A stretch of 63,531 bases of DNA from Bacillota bacterium. GTDB lineage: Bacteria > Bacillota > Clostridia > Christensenellales > Aristaeellaceae. Position numbers and translations under genes: made by a program. Each line of letters begins with the position of its first letter. Positions within the stretch are counted from its first letter, which is position 1. The stretch covers positions 1 through 63,531 of the forward strand of contig JAEZRP010000050.1 in NCBI GenBank assembly GCA_023444095.1. The letters are read 5' to 3'. Of the stretch, positions 48,210 to 57,345 are shown in pieces. The notes beneath the pieces are model-generated. The model was not told where the DNA came from, made no database searches, and saw nothing but the letters and a program-made list of their open reading frames with translations.

Positions 48210-48887
48210 TCAATACAGCCAGTACATGTGCTCCGTTGAAATCTCAAAGCCCAGCTTCTCGTGCAGCGAGAGCGACGCCGGATTGTCCGGCTTGATCTGG
48301 GAAAACGGCATCCAGCCCCGCGAAAGATGGATGTCGATCACGTGCCGCTCGAGCGCTTCCGCGAGGCCCCGCCGCCGGTATGCGGGCAGGATTTCGAGCA
48401 TGCCGAGGCTGCCCTCCTGATGCGTGCCCATGAACCCCGCGAGCGCGCCGTCCACGAAAATGCCGTAGACCTCCCCCCCGCTCAGCCGCTCGGCGATGTA
48501 TCCGTCGTCGTCGATGTTGTCGTAGTGCGCGCGCATGAAATCGAAGTAACTCATATCGAGCCTGCGTATGTCGCCCGGAATGCGATCGATCGCTTTTTTG
48601 GGGTAGACCGCCTGCACGAGATCCAAAAAGTGCTTGGATTGATAGCGCCTGCGCGCCTCGCCGAGGGTGTGCTCGTCGTGCATGGTGAGCATCGCGAAGG
48701 ACTCGACGCGATCGAGCATCTCCCGCGCCGCGTCGGGGTTCGCGGCGGCAAGCATGTGGGTGCGAGAGGGTCGATCCAAGAGCATCACTCCGTCCGGACG
48801 ATCCGCCAGGATGTCGGCGTTGCCGCGCCGCACCGACTCGATCATCATCATGTGCAAAACCGGGTTCGTCTCCAGAAATTCTACCAT
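48210..48887 (-). CDS. GNAT-family N-acetyltransferase
   Basis: This 225-residue protein has an N-terminal extension of about 100 residues and a C-terminal GNAT fold. The fold has GIFVDGALAGFMGTHQEGSLGMLEI as beta4-5, the acetyl-CoA loop PAYRRRGLAEAL, and NPASLSLHEKLGFE at the end. The substrate is unknown; position suggests an amine-bearing sugar or a protein of the same pathway. It overlaps the dehydratase gene by 7 bases and precedes the FAD enzyme by 9. Confidence 0.85.
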   Translation of the reverse strand: MVEFLETNPVLHMMMIESVRRGNADILADRPDGVMLLDRPSRTHMLAAANPDAAREMLDRVESFAMLTMHDEHTLGEARRRYQSKHFLDLVQAVYPKKAIDRIPGDIRRLDMSYFDFMRAHYDNIDDDGYIAERLSGGEVYGIFVDGALAGFMGTHQEGSLGMLEILPAYRRRGLAEALERHVIDIHLSRGWMPFSQIKPDNPASLSLHEKLGFEISTEHMYWLY

Positions 48888-50029
48888 TCCGCCACCGCCC
48901 CGTCCGAATCGCGCCAGATGGGATTGTGCCAGTCGTGGCCCTCCTCCGCCATCTTGCGCACGTAGTCCTCGTCGATCTCGATGCCGAGGCCCGGCTTTTC
49001 GAGGAGGTCGACGTGCCCGCCCCGGTAGACGAATACGTTGGGATCCTTGAGGTACTTGAGCAGATCATACCCGACGTTGTAGTGAAGGTTCAGGCTCTGC
49101 TCCTGTATGAAGGCGTTGGGCGAACAGAAGTCGACCTGCAAACACGACGCCAGCGCGATCGGTCCGAGCGGGCAATGCGGCGCGAGCGCCACGTCGTACG
49201 CCTCCGCCATGGCGGCGATCTTGCGCGCCTCGAGGATGCCGCCGCAGTGGCTCACGTCCGGCTGCACGATGTCCACGCCGCCGCGCGCGAGCATGCGCTT
49301 GAAGCCCCAGCGGGTGTAGTTGCGCTCTCCGGTCGCGATCGGAATGTGGGACGTGCGCGCGAGCTCGAGAAACTCGTCCTCGTTCTCCGTGAGCACCGGC
49401 TCCTCGACGAACATGAGATCGTAGGGCTCGAGCTTTTTGATGAGAACCTTGGCCATGGTCTTGTGGACGCGGCCGTGAAAGTCGACGGCGATGGAGAGCT
49501 TATTCCCCACGGCGTCCCGGATGGCGGCCACGCGCTCGGCCGCTGCGTCAAGCTTGTCGAACGAGTCGATCCACTTTAGTTCGTCCGTTGCGTTCATCTT
49601 GACGGCGGCATAGCCCTGCGAAAGGGCCTCCTTCGCCGCCTCCGCGGTATCGCGCGGATGATCGCCGCCGATCCATCGGTAGACCTGAATCCGGTCGCGC
49701 ACCTTGCCGCCCAGGAATTGCCATACGGGCATGTCGTGATACTTGCCCTTCGCATCCCACATGGCCTGCTCGATGCCGGAAATGGCGCTGGTCAGGACCG
49801 GGCCGCCGCGGTAGAAGCCCGCGCGGTAGAGCGTCTGGAACATGTCCTCGATGTCCTCGGCGGACTTTCCGATGACCGCAGACTTCATTTCGTTCACGCA
49901 AGCCGCGACGGATTGCGCCCGGCCTTCGACGACGGGCTCTCCCCAACCGACGACGCCGGACTCGGTGGTCAGCTTCAGAAAAAGCCAGCGCGGGGGCACC
50001 TGAAAAAGCTCCAGTGACCTGATTTTCAT
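48881..50029 (-). CDS. dgoD: D-galactonate dehydratase
   Basis: This 382-residue enolase-superfamily enzyme dehydrates D-galactonate to 2-keto-3-deoxygalactonate. Metal ligands are Asp183, Glu209 and Glu235. Catalytic His185 (DFHGRVHK) and His285 (APHCPLGP) are also present. Length and these positions coincide with the E. coli DgoD scheme as I recall it. The N-terminal capping domain has GRAQSVAACVNEM and FYRGGPVLTSAISGIEQAMWD. No KDPGal kinase or aldolase is in the window, so the pathway is completed elsewhere. It overlaps the upstream dehydrogenase gene (ATGA). Confidence 0.92.
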   Translation of the reverse strand: MKIRSLELFQVPPRWLFLKLTTESGVVGWGEPVVEGRAQSVAACVNEMKSAVIGKSAEDIEDMFQTLYRAGFYRGGPVLTSAISGIEQAMWDAKGKYHDMPVWQFLGGKVRDRIQVYRWIGGDHPRDTAEAAKEALSQGYAAVKMNATDELKWIDSFDKLDAAAERVAAIRDAVGNKLSIAVDFHGRVHKTMAKVLIKKLEPYDLMFVEEPVLTENEDEFLELARTSHIPIATGERNYTRWGFKRMLARGGVDIVQPDVSHCGGILEARKIAAMAEAYDVALAPHCPLGPIALASCLQVDFCSPNAFIQEQSLNLHYNVGYDLLKYLKDPNVFVYRGGHVDLLEKPGLGIEIDEDYVRKMAEEGHDWHNPIWRDSDGAVAEW

Positions 50030-50895
50030 ACCTTTTCCTCCCTGTACGCGCGAATGAGCGCCTGCGTGCCCTCGTCGTCATGCCCCGTTCGGGAAAGTGC
50101 CTCGAACTCCTCGAGCACCTGCTCGAGCACCGGCAGCGCGCGTCCCCTGTCGAGCGCCTCCTCGTCCGCAAGCCTCATGTCCTTGATGAAGTGTTTGATG
50201 AAGAAGCCGGGCGAGAAGTCGCTTGCGATCATCTTGGGTGCGTTGTAGGTCATCTGCCACGAACCCGCCGCGCCCGCCTGTATGGTGTCGAGCATCTTCT
50301 GGCGGTCGAGCCCGACAGCCTCGGCGTATGCGACCGCCTCCGCAACCCCGGCGAGCGCGCCCGCGATGGCGATCTGGTTCGCCATTTTCGTGTGCTGGCC
50401 CATGCCGGATTCGCCCTCGTAGCGGATGTTCTTTCCCATGCACTCGAAGACCGGCAAACACTTGCTAAACACAGCCTCGTCGCCGCCGACCATGACGGCG
50501 AGCGTGCCGTTCTTCGCGCCGATGTCGCCGCCCGAAACGGGCGCATCGAGCGCGGAGAGGCCGCGCTCCTTCGCCGCCGCGTAGATGCGCCGGGCGAGCT
50601 TAGGGCTCGACGTGGTCATGTCGACGAGGATCGCGCCCTCGTCGGCATTCTGGATGATGCCGTACTGGCCGAAGTAGACCTCCTCCACTTCCTTCGGAAG
50701 CCCGACCATGGTGATGACGAGTTCGCAATCGCGCACGCAGTCGGCGATCGAGCACGCCCAGCGCGCACCCCGCTCGACCACGCCGTCGCACTTCGCCTTT
50801 GTCCTCGAATACACGGTTACCTCATGGCCGTTTTGAATCAGGTTCGCGACCATTCCGCTTCCCATTATGCCGACGCCGATGAATGCTATTTTCAT
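50026..50895 (-). CDS. Beta-hydroxyacid dehydrogenase (tartronate-semialdehyde reductase / 3-hydroxyisobutyrate dehydrogenase family)
   Basis: This 289-residue NAD(P)-dependent enzyme has GVGIMGSGMVANL (7-19), DMTTSSP, the substrate-binding DAPVSGGDIGAKNGTL (117-132) and catalytic Lys170 in HTKMANQ. It may reduce tartronate semialdehyde or oxidise a sugar-acid intermediate. Its start follows the polC stop by 10 bases, and the polC stop codon TAG is part of the AGGAGG ribosome site. No promoter or terminator separates them. It is the first gene of the minus-strand sugar-acid set. Confidence 0.88.
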   Translation of the reverse strand: MKIAFIGVGIMGSGMVANLIQNGHEVTVYSRTKAKCDGVVERGARWACSIADCVRDCELVITMVGLPKEVEEVYFGQYGIIQNADEGAILVDMTTSSPKLARRIYAAAKERGLSALDAPVSGGDIGAKNGTLAVMVGGDEAVFSKCLPVFECMGKNIRYEGESGMGQHTKMANQIAIAGALAGVAEAVAYAEAVGLDRQKMLDTIQAGAAGSWQMTYNAPKMIASDFSPGFFIKHFIKDMRLADEEALDRGRALPVLEQVLEEFEALSRTGHDDEGTQALIRAYREEKV

Positions 50896-50905
50896 GTTTG
50901 TCCTC

Positions 50906-53900
50906 CTAAACCATTCCGAAATCGAACAGCGTCACCTGGCTCGTCGCTGGCATGTCGCCGAGCGCGCCGACTTGCCTGAGCTGCTCGATGGTCGCCTTCG
51001 CGACCTTTCGAACGAGCATGTCCTCCTGCGAGATGAACGGCCCCGCCTCGCGCGCCTTGACGAGCGCCTCTGCTGCATTGAGGCCGATGCCGGGGAGCGA
51101 CGAGATCGGCGGACGGATCGCCCCATCCTCGATTTCAAACGCGCCCGCCGCCGACCGGTAGATATCGACGGGCAACAGGCGGATGCCGCGCAAATTCATC
51201 TCGACGAGGATTTCGAGGACCGTGTACTGGCCGTCCTTGCGCTCGCGCTCCGTCTTTTCGAGGGAATTGATCTCCTCCATCTGGGAGCGCAGCGCGTCCA
51301 CGTCCGATGTCGCCATCTGCGCGCCGTCGAAGGACTCCGCGTTTCGCATGAGGTAACACGCGTAGTACGCGAGCGGGTAGAAGATCTTGAAGTATGCGAT
51401 CCGAAGCGCCATCGTCACGTACGCCACGGCGTGCGCCTTGGGGAACATGTACTTGATCTTCTTGCAACTGTCTATGTACCAGTCCGGGGTGTCGGCGGCC
51501 GCGATGGCCTGTTCCATGTCCGGCTTGAGTCCCTTCCCCTTTCGCACGTCCTCCATGATCTTGAACGACATCTCGCTCTCGACGCCGCGCGCGATGAGCG
51601 CGTTCATGATGTCGTCGCGCGTACAGAAGCATTCCTTGAGGGGAACGCCGCGCTTCACCAGGTCCTGCGTATTTCCGAGCCAGACGTCCGTGCCGTGCGA
51701 GAGCCCCGATATGCGAATGAGCTCCTCCATGGAGCTTGGCCGCGTGTCGACCAGCATGCCGCGCACGAAGCGCGTGCCGAACTCCGGAATGCCGAGCGTG
51801 CCTGTCGGCGCGCCGAGCTCTTCCTCTGTGAGCCCCAGCGCCTTCGGGCTCGAAAACAGCGAAATGATCTGCGAAAACACTTCGGCGTCGTGAAGGGGCA
51901 CGTCCTGCGGCGCGATGCCCGTGATGTCCTGAAGCTTTCTGAGCATCGTAGGGTCGTCGTGGCCGAGGATGTCCAGCTTCACGAGGATGTCGTGCATCGA
52001 GCCGAAGTCGAAGTGGGTCGTGATCTGGTCGCTCGACTGGTCGTCCGCGGGATGCTGGATGGCCGTGAACTCATAGATTTCGTAATCCTTGGGAAGCACG
52101 ACCATGCCCGCCGGGTGCTGGCCGGTGGTGCGCTTGACGCCCGTGATGCCGCGCGCGAGGCGCTCCTTTTCCGCGTTCGTAAACGACTTCTCGTGCGCCT
52201 CCGCGTACTTCATCACGTAGCCGTAGGCTGTCTTTTCCGCGATGGTGCCGATGGTGCCCGCGCGGAACACGTTCTTTTCGCCGAAGAGGGATTTGACGTA
52301 GGCGTGCGCCGTGCCCTGGTATTCGCCCGAGAAGTTGAGGTCGATGTCCGGGACCTTGTTGCCCTTGAAGCCGAGAAATACCTCGAAGGGGATGTTGAAG
52401 CCGTCCTTGTCCATCTGCGCGCCGCAGACGGGGCACATTTTCGGCGGCAAATCGAGGCCGCAGGTGTACTCCCTCGGCACGTCGAACTCCGAGTGCCTGC
52501 ACCCCGGACACACATAGTGGGGTTCGAGCGAGTTGACCTCCGTGATCCCGGCGAGGTACGCGACCAGAGACGAGCCGACGGAGCCGCGCGAACCGACGAT
52601 GTAGCCGTCCGAGAGCGACTTCTGAACAAGCTTCACCGCGATCATATAGAGCGTCGAGAAGCCGTAGCCGATGATGGCGCCCAGCTCCTTGTCGATCCTC
52701 TTTTGGACGATCTCGGGGAGCGGCTCGCCGTAGATCGAAATCGCCTTGTCCATGGTGCGCGCGCGCAGCTCGTCCGCCGCCTCCGGCCAGAAGGGCTGGA
52801 ACGTCTCCTTGCCCTCCGGGTGCGGGATGTGGAAGTCGGTGGGTTCGATCATGTCCGCGATCTGATTCGGAACGTCCACGACCACGCGCTCGGCCACGTC
52901 GCAGCCGAGGTACGAAAACTCGTCGATCATCTCGTCCGTGGTCTTGAAGTAGAGCGGCGGCTGCTCCTCCGCGTCCTCGAAGCCCTTGGTGTCCATGAGG
53001 ATGGTGCGGTAGACGGCGTCCGTGGGCTCCAGGAAGTGGACGTCGCCCGTCGCGGCCACGGGGATATTCAGCCGGTCGCCCAGCTCGACGATCCGGCGAT
53101 TCAGCTCCCGGATGTCATCGAGCGAGGAGAGCCTTCCCTCGCGCACCAGAAATTCGTTGTTGCCCGCGGGCTGGATTTCGAGATAGTCGTAGAACTTCGC
53201 GATCTCCTCGAGCCTTTTGTCGTCCGCACCCGAAACCAGCGCGCGGTAGAGCTCGCCCGACTCGCACGCGGAGCCGACGACCAGCCCCTCGCGGTACTTC
53301 GCGATGAGATTGCGCGGAATGCGCGGCGTCCTGTGGAAGTAGTTGAGGTGCCCCTCGCTCACGAGCCGGTTGAGGTTCGTAACGCCCGTCTGGTTTTTCG
53401 CGAGCAGGATGATGTGGAACGCCTCGCCGCCCGCGTCCGTCTCGAACGCGTGATTGATGTCCTCGAGCCGGAGGATCGGTCGCTTCGCGCCCATCGACTC
53501 GATGGATCTGAGCAGCATGAGGCTCGTCGCGCGCGCGTCGTGCACCGCGCGGTGCGCGTTCGTGAGCGGGATGTCGAGCATCTTGCAGAGCGTCCCGAGC
53601 TTATGGTTCCTCGACTGCGGATAGAGGTTGCGCGCGAGCGCCAGCGTATCGAGCACCGGAGAATCGAACGGAATGCCCGCGCGCGCGAACGCACGGGAGA
53701 TAAACGTCATGTCGAACGAGGCGTTGTGAGCCGCGAGAACCGCGCCCTTGATGAATTTGGCGAATTCGGGCATGACCTCCAGAGCGGACGGCATGCCGCG
53801 CAGCATGGCGGTGGTGATGCCGGTAATCTCGACGATCTTTTCCGGAAGCGCGCGCCCGGGGTTGATGAGCTGAGAAAACTCCGCGACCTCGACGCCGTTC

Positions 53901-55225
53901 TCGACGCGCACCGCGCCGATCTCGATGATCTCATCGCGCGCGGAATTGAGGCCCGTCGTCTCCACGTCGAGCACGACGAACGATGCGCCCGCGAGCTTTC
54001 TGTCCGCCGCGCCGGTCACGATGGAAGGCACGTCGCTGATGAGGTATCCCTCACAACCGGGGATGAGCTTGACGCCCGTCTTCTTGGCGGTGGAATATGC
54101 CTCCGGAAACGCCTGTACCACGCCGTGGTCGGTGATGGCGAGCGCCCTGTGGCCCCAGTCCTTCGCGCGCCTGAAGAGGTCTGAAACCGAGGCGCAGGCG
54201 TCCATGGTGCTCATCTGCGTGTGGCAGTGGAGCTCCACGCGCTTTCTTGCGTATGTATCCTCTCGCACGGGCTTCTGCGCGGTCATGATGTCAGAAACCA
54301 TCAGCATCATCTCGCGCTTGAAGTCGTCGTAGCGATAGTTGCCGCGCGCCTTGATCCAGCGACCGTCTTTAAGCGCGGCGGTCAGCGTATCCGCCTGCTT
54401 CTGTACCGACTGTGCGTCGTCGCGGCTCTTGACGCCAGTCAAAAACATCTTGCAGTTGACAGACCCTTTGTAATCCGTCATGGAGAAAGTCGCGATCTTC
54501 GACTGGCCGTTCTTCGCGTCGCGCATCTCCAGGCCCGAAACCTCGCCCTTCACCGTCGCGCGGCCCGTGTCCTCCTGAAGCTCGCTCATCGGGATCGGAT
54601 GGTCGGCGATCGTTCGCCCGAACACCGCCTCCGGGGGTTTTGCGCATTTCGTCTTTTCGGAGACGCCCTTTTTCGCGGCCTCGGCGAGCATGTCGAGCTC
54701 CTTTCGGCGCGCCTCCTCGATCTCCCGCAGCTTTTTGTCATCCTCACCCGTCACCTTGATCTGGGCGGTAGCTGAAATGCCGAAAAGCCGGAGGAGAAGC
54801 TCCTCCAGCAGTTTGTCAACAGTTCTCCCCTTCAAGAACGCCGCGCCGTCGGCGGAGGAAACGCACACGGTAAGCTTGCCGTTTTCTAGCTTCCACTCCG
54901 CATGGTCCCACTCGAGAAAGGGCATGGAGGCCGGGCTCTCATGCGCGACGAGCTCTGAAAGGAGCCCCATCGCGAGTCGGATGTCCTTTTCCACGGCCTC
55001 GCGCATCGCCGGGTACTGCACCGCGACGGTGACGCGCACCGACGGGAATGCGCCCGCAAACGCGTTCTCGAGCACCTTGAATTCCTTGCGCGAGAGGATG
55101 CGCGCCGCATTCAGCACGATGATCATCGCGCCCGTGGATTTTGAAATCTGCACCCGCGCAAGCTTGATCAGCTCCGACAGCGCGGGGTCCGCGTTCGCGA
55201 CGAGCTGCCGCCAAAGCTCCGACAT
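50906..55225 (-). CDS. polC: DNA polymerase III alpha subunit, Gram-positive PolC type
   Basis: This 1439-residue replicase has an N-terminal domain and OB fold (about 215-310). The PHP domain begins at HCHTQMS (His333, His335). An inserted DnaQ-like 3'-5' exonuclease begins at DVETTGL (Asp420, Glu422) and runs to about residue 590. PHP then resumes. The palm has the catalytic motif PDIDLNF (Asp960, Asp962). A zinc-binding CPGC/CPVC segment (CPGCRHSEFD and CPVCGAQMD) lies just before it. A C-terminal helix-hairpin-helix (LPGIGLNAAEALV) and the clamp-binding LFDFG tail end the protein. All parts are intact. It follows ispG by 4 bases. The usual downstream rimP-nusA is replaced by sugar-acid genes. 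Confidence 0.98.
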   Translation of the reverse strand: MSELWRQLVANADPALSELIKLARVQISKSTGAMIIVLNAARILSRKEFKVLENAFAGAFPSVRVTVAVQYPAMREAVEKDIRLAMGLLSELVAHESPASMPFLEWDHAEWKLENGKLTVCVSSADGAAFLKGRTVDKLLEELLLRLFGISATAQIKVTGEDDKKLREIEEARRKELDMLAEAAKKGVSEKTKCAKPPEAVFGRTIADHPIPMSELQEDTGRATVKGEVSGLEMRDAKNGQSKIATFSMTDYKGSVNCKMFLTGVKSRDDAQSVQKQADTLTAALKDGRWIKARGNYRYDDFKREMMLMVSDIMTAQKPVREDTYARKRVELHCHTQMSTMDACASVSDLFRRAKDWGHRALAITDHGVVQAFPEAYSTAKKTGVKLIPGCEGYLISDVPSIVTGAADRKLAGASFVVLDVETTGLNSARDEIIEIGAVRVENGVEVAEFSQLINPGRALPEKIVEITGITTAMLRGMPSALEVMPEFAKFIKGAVLAAHNASFDMTFISRAFARAGIPFDSPVLDTLALARNLYPQSRNHKLGTLCKMLDIPLTNAHRAVHDARATSLMLLRSIESMGAKRPILRLEDINHAFETDAGGEAFHIILLAKNQTGVTNLNRLVSEGHLNYFHRTPRIPRNLIAKYREGLVVGSACESGELYRALVSGADDKRLEEIAKFYDYLEIQPAGNNEFLVREGRLSSLDDIRELNRRIVELGDRLNIPVAATGDVHFLEPTDAVYRTILMDTKGFEDAEEQPPLYFKTTDEMIDEFSYLGCDVAERVVVDVPNQIADMIEPTDFHIPHPEGKETFQPFWPEAADELRARTMDKAISIYGEPLPEIVQKRIDKELGAIIGYGFSTLYMIAVKLVQKSLSDGYIVGSRGSVGSSLVAYLAGITEVNSLEPHYVCPGCRHSEFDVPREYTCGLDLPPKMCPVCGAQMDKDGFNIPFEVFLGFKGNKVPDIDLNFSGEYQGTAHAYVKSLFGEKNVFRAGTIGTIAEKTAYGYVMKYAEAHEKSFTNAEKERLARGITGVKRTTGQHPAGMVVLPKDYEIYEFTAIQHPADDQSSDQITTHFDFGSMHDILVKLDILGHDDPTMLRKLQDITGIAPQDVPLHDAEVFSQIISLFSSPKALGLTEEELGAPTGTLGIPEFGTRFVRGMLVDTRPSSMEELIRISGLSHGTDVWLGNTQDLVKRGVPLKECFCTRDDIMNALIARGVESEMSFKIMEDVRKGKGLKPDMEQAIAAADTPDWYIDSCKKIKYMFPKAHAVAYVTMALRIAYFKIFYPLAYYACYLMRNAESFDGAQMATSDVDALRSQMEEINSLEKTERERKDGQYTVLEILVEMNLRGIRLLPVDIYRSAAGAFEIEDGAIRPPISSLPGIGLNAAEALVKAREAGPFISQEDMLVRKVAKATIEQLRQVGALGDMPATSQVTLFDFGMV

Positions 55226-55229
55226 TTTT

Positions 55230-56267
55230 CTAAACCCGCTTCCGTATTTCTTCGATGAGGATATGCGCGAGGTCGCCTGTCACCTTGACGGGGGCCTCCC
55301 CCTTCACGAACAGCGCGCCTCCGTCCTTTCCGCCCGCGATGCCGATGTCCGCCTCGCGTGCCTCGCCGGGGCCGTTCACCACGCAGCCCATGACGGCCAC
55401 GCGCAGGGGCGTTCGGACGTTCTTTGTCGCCTCGCGCACGCGGTCGGCGATGCCCTCCACGTCGATCGTCGTGCGCCCGCACGTCGGGCAGGAGACAATC
55501 TCGACGTAGTCCTTGCGGAGCCCGCATGCCCGCAGGATTTCGAGGCCCGCGTATACCTCCTGAACCGGGTCGCCCGTGAGCGAGACCCGGATGGTATCGC
55601 CGATGCCCTCCATGAGGAGCGTCCCGATGCCGACCGCCGACTTCACCATGCCGGTCTGAAGGGTGCCCGACTCCGTAACGCCGATGTGCTGGGGATAATC
55701 GGACGTCCGCGCCGCAAGGCGGCAGGCCTCGACCATGGTCCTGACGTTCGTCGACTTGTAGGAGATGACGATGTCGGAAAAGCCCGCGTCCTCGAGCATG
55801 CGCGCGTGCGAGAGCCCGCTCTCCACGAGGCCCTCGGGCGTTACGCCTCCGTACTTTTTGAGGATGTCCTTTTCGAGCGAGCCGGAGTTGACGCCGATCC
55901 GCACGGGAACCCGGTGCGCCCTCAGGCAGTCGGCGAGGATTTTCACGTTCTTCTCCCCCCCGATGTTGCCGGGGTTGATGCGCACCTTGGCGATGCCGTT
56001 CTCGGCGGACTTGACGGCGAGCCGGTAATCGAAGTGGATGTCCGCGACGAGGGGCACGGGGCTCTTCCGAACGAGCTGCTTCACCGCCTCGGCGCATGTT
56101 TCGTCGTAGACCGACACACGCACGATGTCCGCGCCCGCGTCAGCCGCTGCTCGGATCTGGGAAAGCGTCGCCTCGACGTCGCGGGTATCTGTGTTTGTCA
56201 TGGTCTGTACTGTCACGGGTGTGCCGCCTCCAATTAAGACGCCACCCACGTTTATCTGTCTTGTCAT
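55230..56267 (-). CDS. ispG: 4-hydroxy-3-methylbut-2-enyl diphosphate synthase IspG
   Basis: This 345-residue 4Fe-4S enzyme performs the penultimate MEP-pathway step. It has the start MTRQINVGGVLIGGG, a TIM barrel with ADIHFDYRLA and RINPGNIG, and the C-terminal cluster domain. Cysteines lie in SCPTCGR and GCVVNGPGEA. The ATG at 56267 has GGAGG 4 bases upstream; a longer in-frame extension into rseP is out-of-frame noise. It lies in dxr-rseP-ispG, so two MEP genes flank rseP. Confidence 0.96.
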   Translation of the reverse strand: MTRQINVGGVLIGGGTPVTVQTMTNTDTRDVEATLSQIRAAADAGADIVRVSVYDETCAEAVKQLVRKSPVPLVADIHFDYRLAVKSAENGIAKVRINPGNIGGEKNVKILADCLRAHRVPVRIGVNSGSLEKDILKKYGGVTPEGLVESGLSHARMLEDAGFSDIVISYKSTNVRTMVEACRLAARTSDYPQHIGVTESGTLQTGMVKSAVGIGTLLMEGIGDTIRVSLTGDPVQEVYAGLEILRACGLRKDYVEIVSCPTCGRTTIDVEGIADRVREATKNVRTPLRVAVMGCVVNGPGEAREADIGIAGGKDGGALFVKGEAPVKVTGDLAHILIEEIRKRV

Positions 56268-56277
56268 ACGTCCTCCG

Positions 56278-57345
56278 TCAACCGGCGATGAGATTCCAAA
56301 CGTCCTTGAAGGACACCACGACGATGAGCCCGAGCAGAAGCACCAGCCCGATGGCGTGCACGAGACCCTCCTTTTCGGGGGGCACGGGCTTTCTGCGGAT
56401 GCCCTCGATGATGAGGAAAACAAGCCGCCCGCCGTCGAGCGCCGGGAGGGGCAGAAGGTTCATGATGCCAAGGTTCAGGGAGATGAGCATCACGATCTGG
56501 AGCATGATGGACGCGCCCTGTGTGACCTGCGTGCTCATGAACGAGATGATGCCGACCGGCCCGGAGACCTCCTTCACCCCCTCGCCCTTGAAGACGAGGT
56601 TCCTGAGCGTCGTAAGCATTTCGACGGTGACTTCCTTGAGAAACGAAGCGGAGGAAGCGACCGCGCCGAAGAAGGTGTACCGCTCCCCGCCAAACTCGAT
56701 TCCGATCTGGTACGTGGTCACGGTCGTGGGATTGCCTTTCTCGTCAATCGCGTCCACTTCCACGGGAGCCGGAGCGGCGGCGATGGTCACTTCCCGCCCG
56801 TAACGGTCGATGGTGAAGGTGAGCGGATGCGCCTCGTCGACTGCCTGCAAGAGCTCCCGCACGCGCTGCGCGCCGCCGCTGTCATAGGAGATTCTTTCGC
56901 CGTCGACGGCGGTGATCACGTCGCCCGCCTGGAAGCCCGCCTCCATCGCCGGCTTCCCGTCGAGTACGTTCTCGACGACGGGCAGGGCGTTCGTGGCATA
57001 ACTCATGAGCCAAATGACCGCGACGACAAAGGCCAGCACGAAATTCATCACCGGGCCCGCGAGGATGGTTGCGAACCGCTTCCAGACCGGCTGACGGTTC
57101 ATGGCGTCTGGCCGGGGATTTTCCTCGTCCTCGCCGACGAACTTGCAGTAGCCTCCGAGCGGAATGGCGCGCAGCGAATACTGGATGTCCTTGCGCTTCC
57201 AGCCGAAGATTTTGGGGCCGAAGCCCACGGAAAACTCGACCACGCCGATGCCACAGAGCCGGCCTGCGACGTAGTGCCCAAGCTCGTGCGCGAGCACGAT
57301 CAGGCCGAGGATGACGATGGCGACAAGAATATAGATGAGATTCAT
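56278..57345 (-). CDS. rseP: Site-2 intramembrane metalloprotease RseP
   Basis: This 355-residue membrane protease is of the M50 family. It has a zinc motif HELGH (20-24) in the first helix, a second region with GPVMNFVLAF and a PDZ domain (about 125-215). The NLLPLPALDGGRL motif near the C-terminus supplies the third metal ligand. In Gram-positives it cleaves anti-sigma factors and signal-peptide remnants. It overlaps dxr (ATGA). Confidence 0.96.
   Translation of the reverse strand: MNLIYILVAIVILGLIVLAHELGHYVAGRLCGIGVVEFSVGFGPKIFGWKRKDIQYSLRAIPLGGYCKFVGEDEENPRPDAMNRQPVWKRFATILAGPVMNFVLAFVVAVIWLMSYATNALPVVENVLDGKPAMEAGFQAGDVITAVDGERISYDSGGAQRVRELLQAVDEAHPLTFTIDRYGREVTIAAAPAPVEVDAIDEKGNPTTVTTYQIGIEFGGERYTFFGAVASSASFLKEVTVEMLTTLRNLVFKGEGVKEVSGPVGIISFMSTQVTQGASIMLQIVMLISLNLGIMNLLPLPALDGGRLVFLIIEGIRRKPVPPEKEGLVHAIGLVLLLGLIVVVSFKDVWNLIAG

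Noticed and set aside
50867..54184. 1105-codon open frame on the plus strand
   Set aside because: It is the antisense of polC, arginine- and histidine-rich with no motif. Long antisense frames are common in GC-rich genes.
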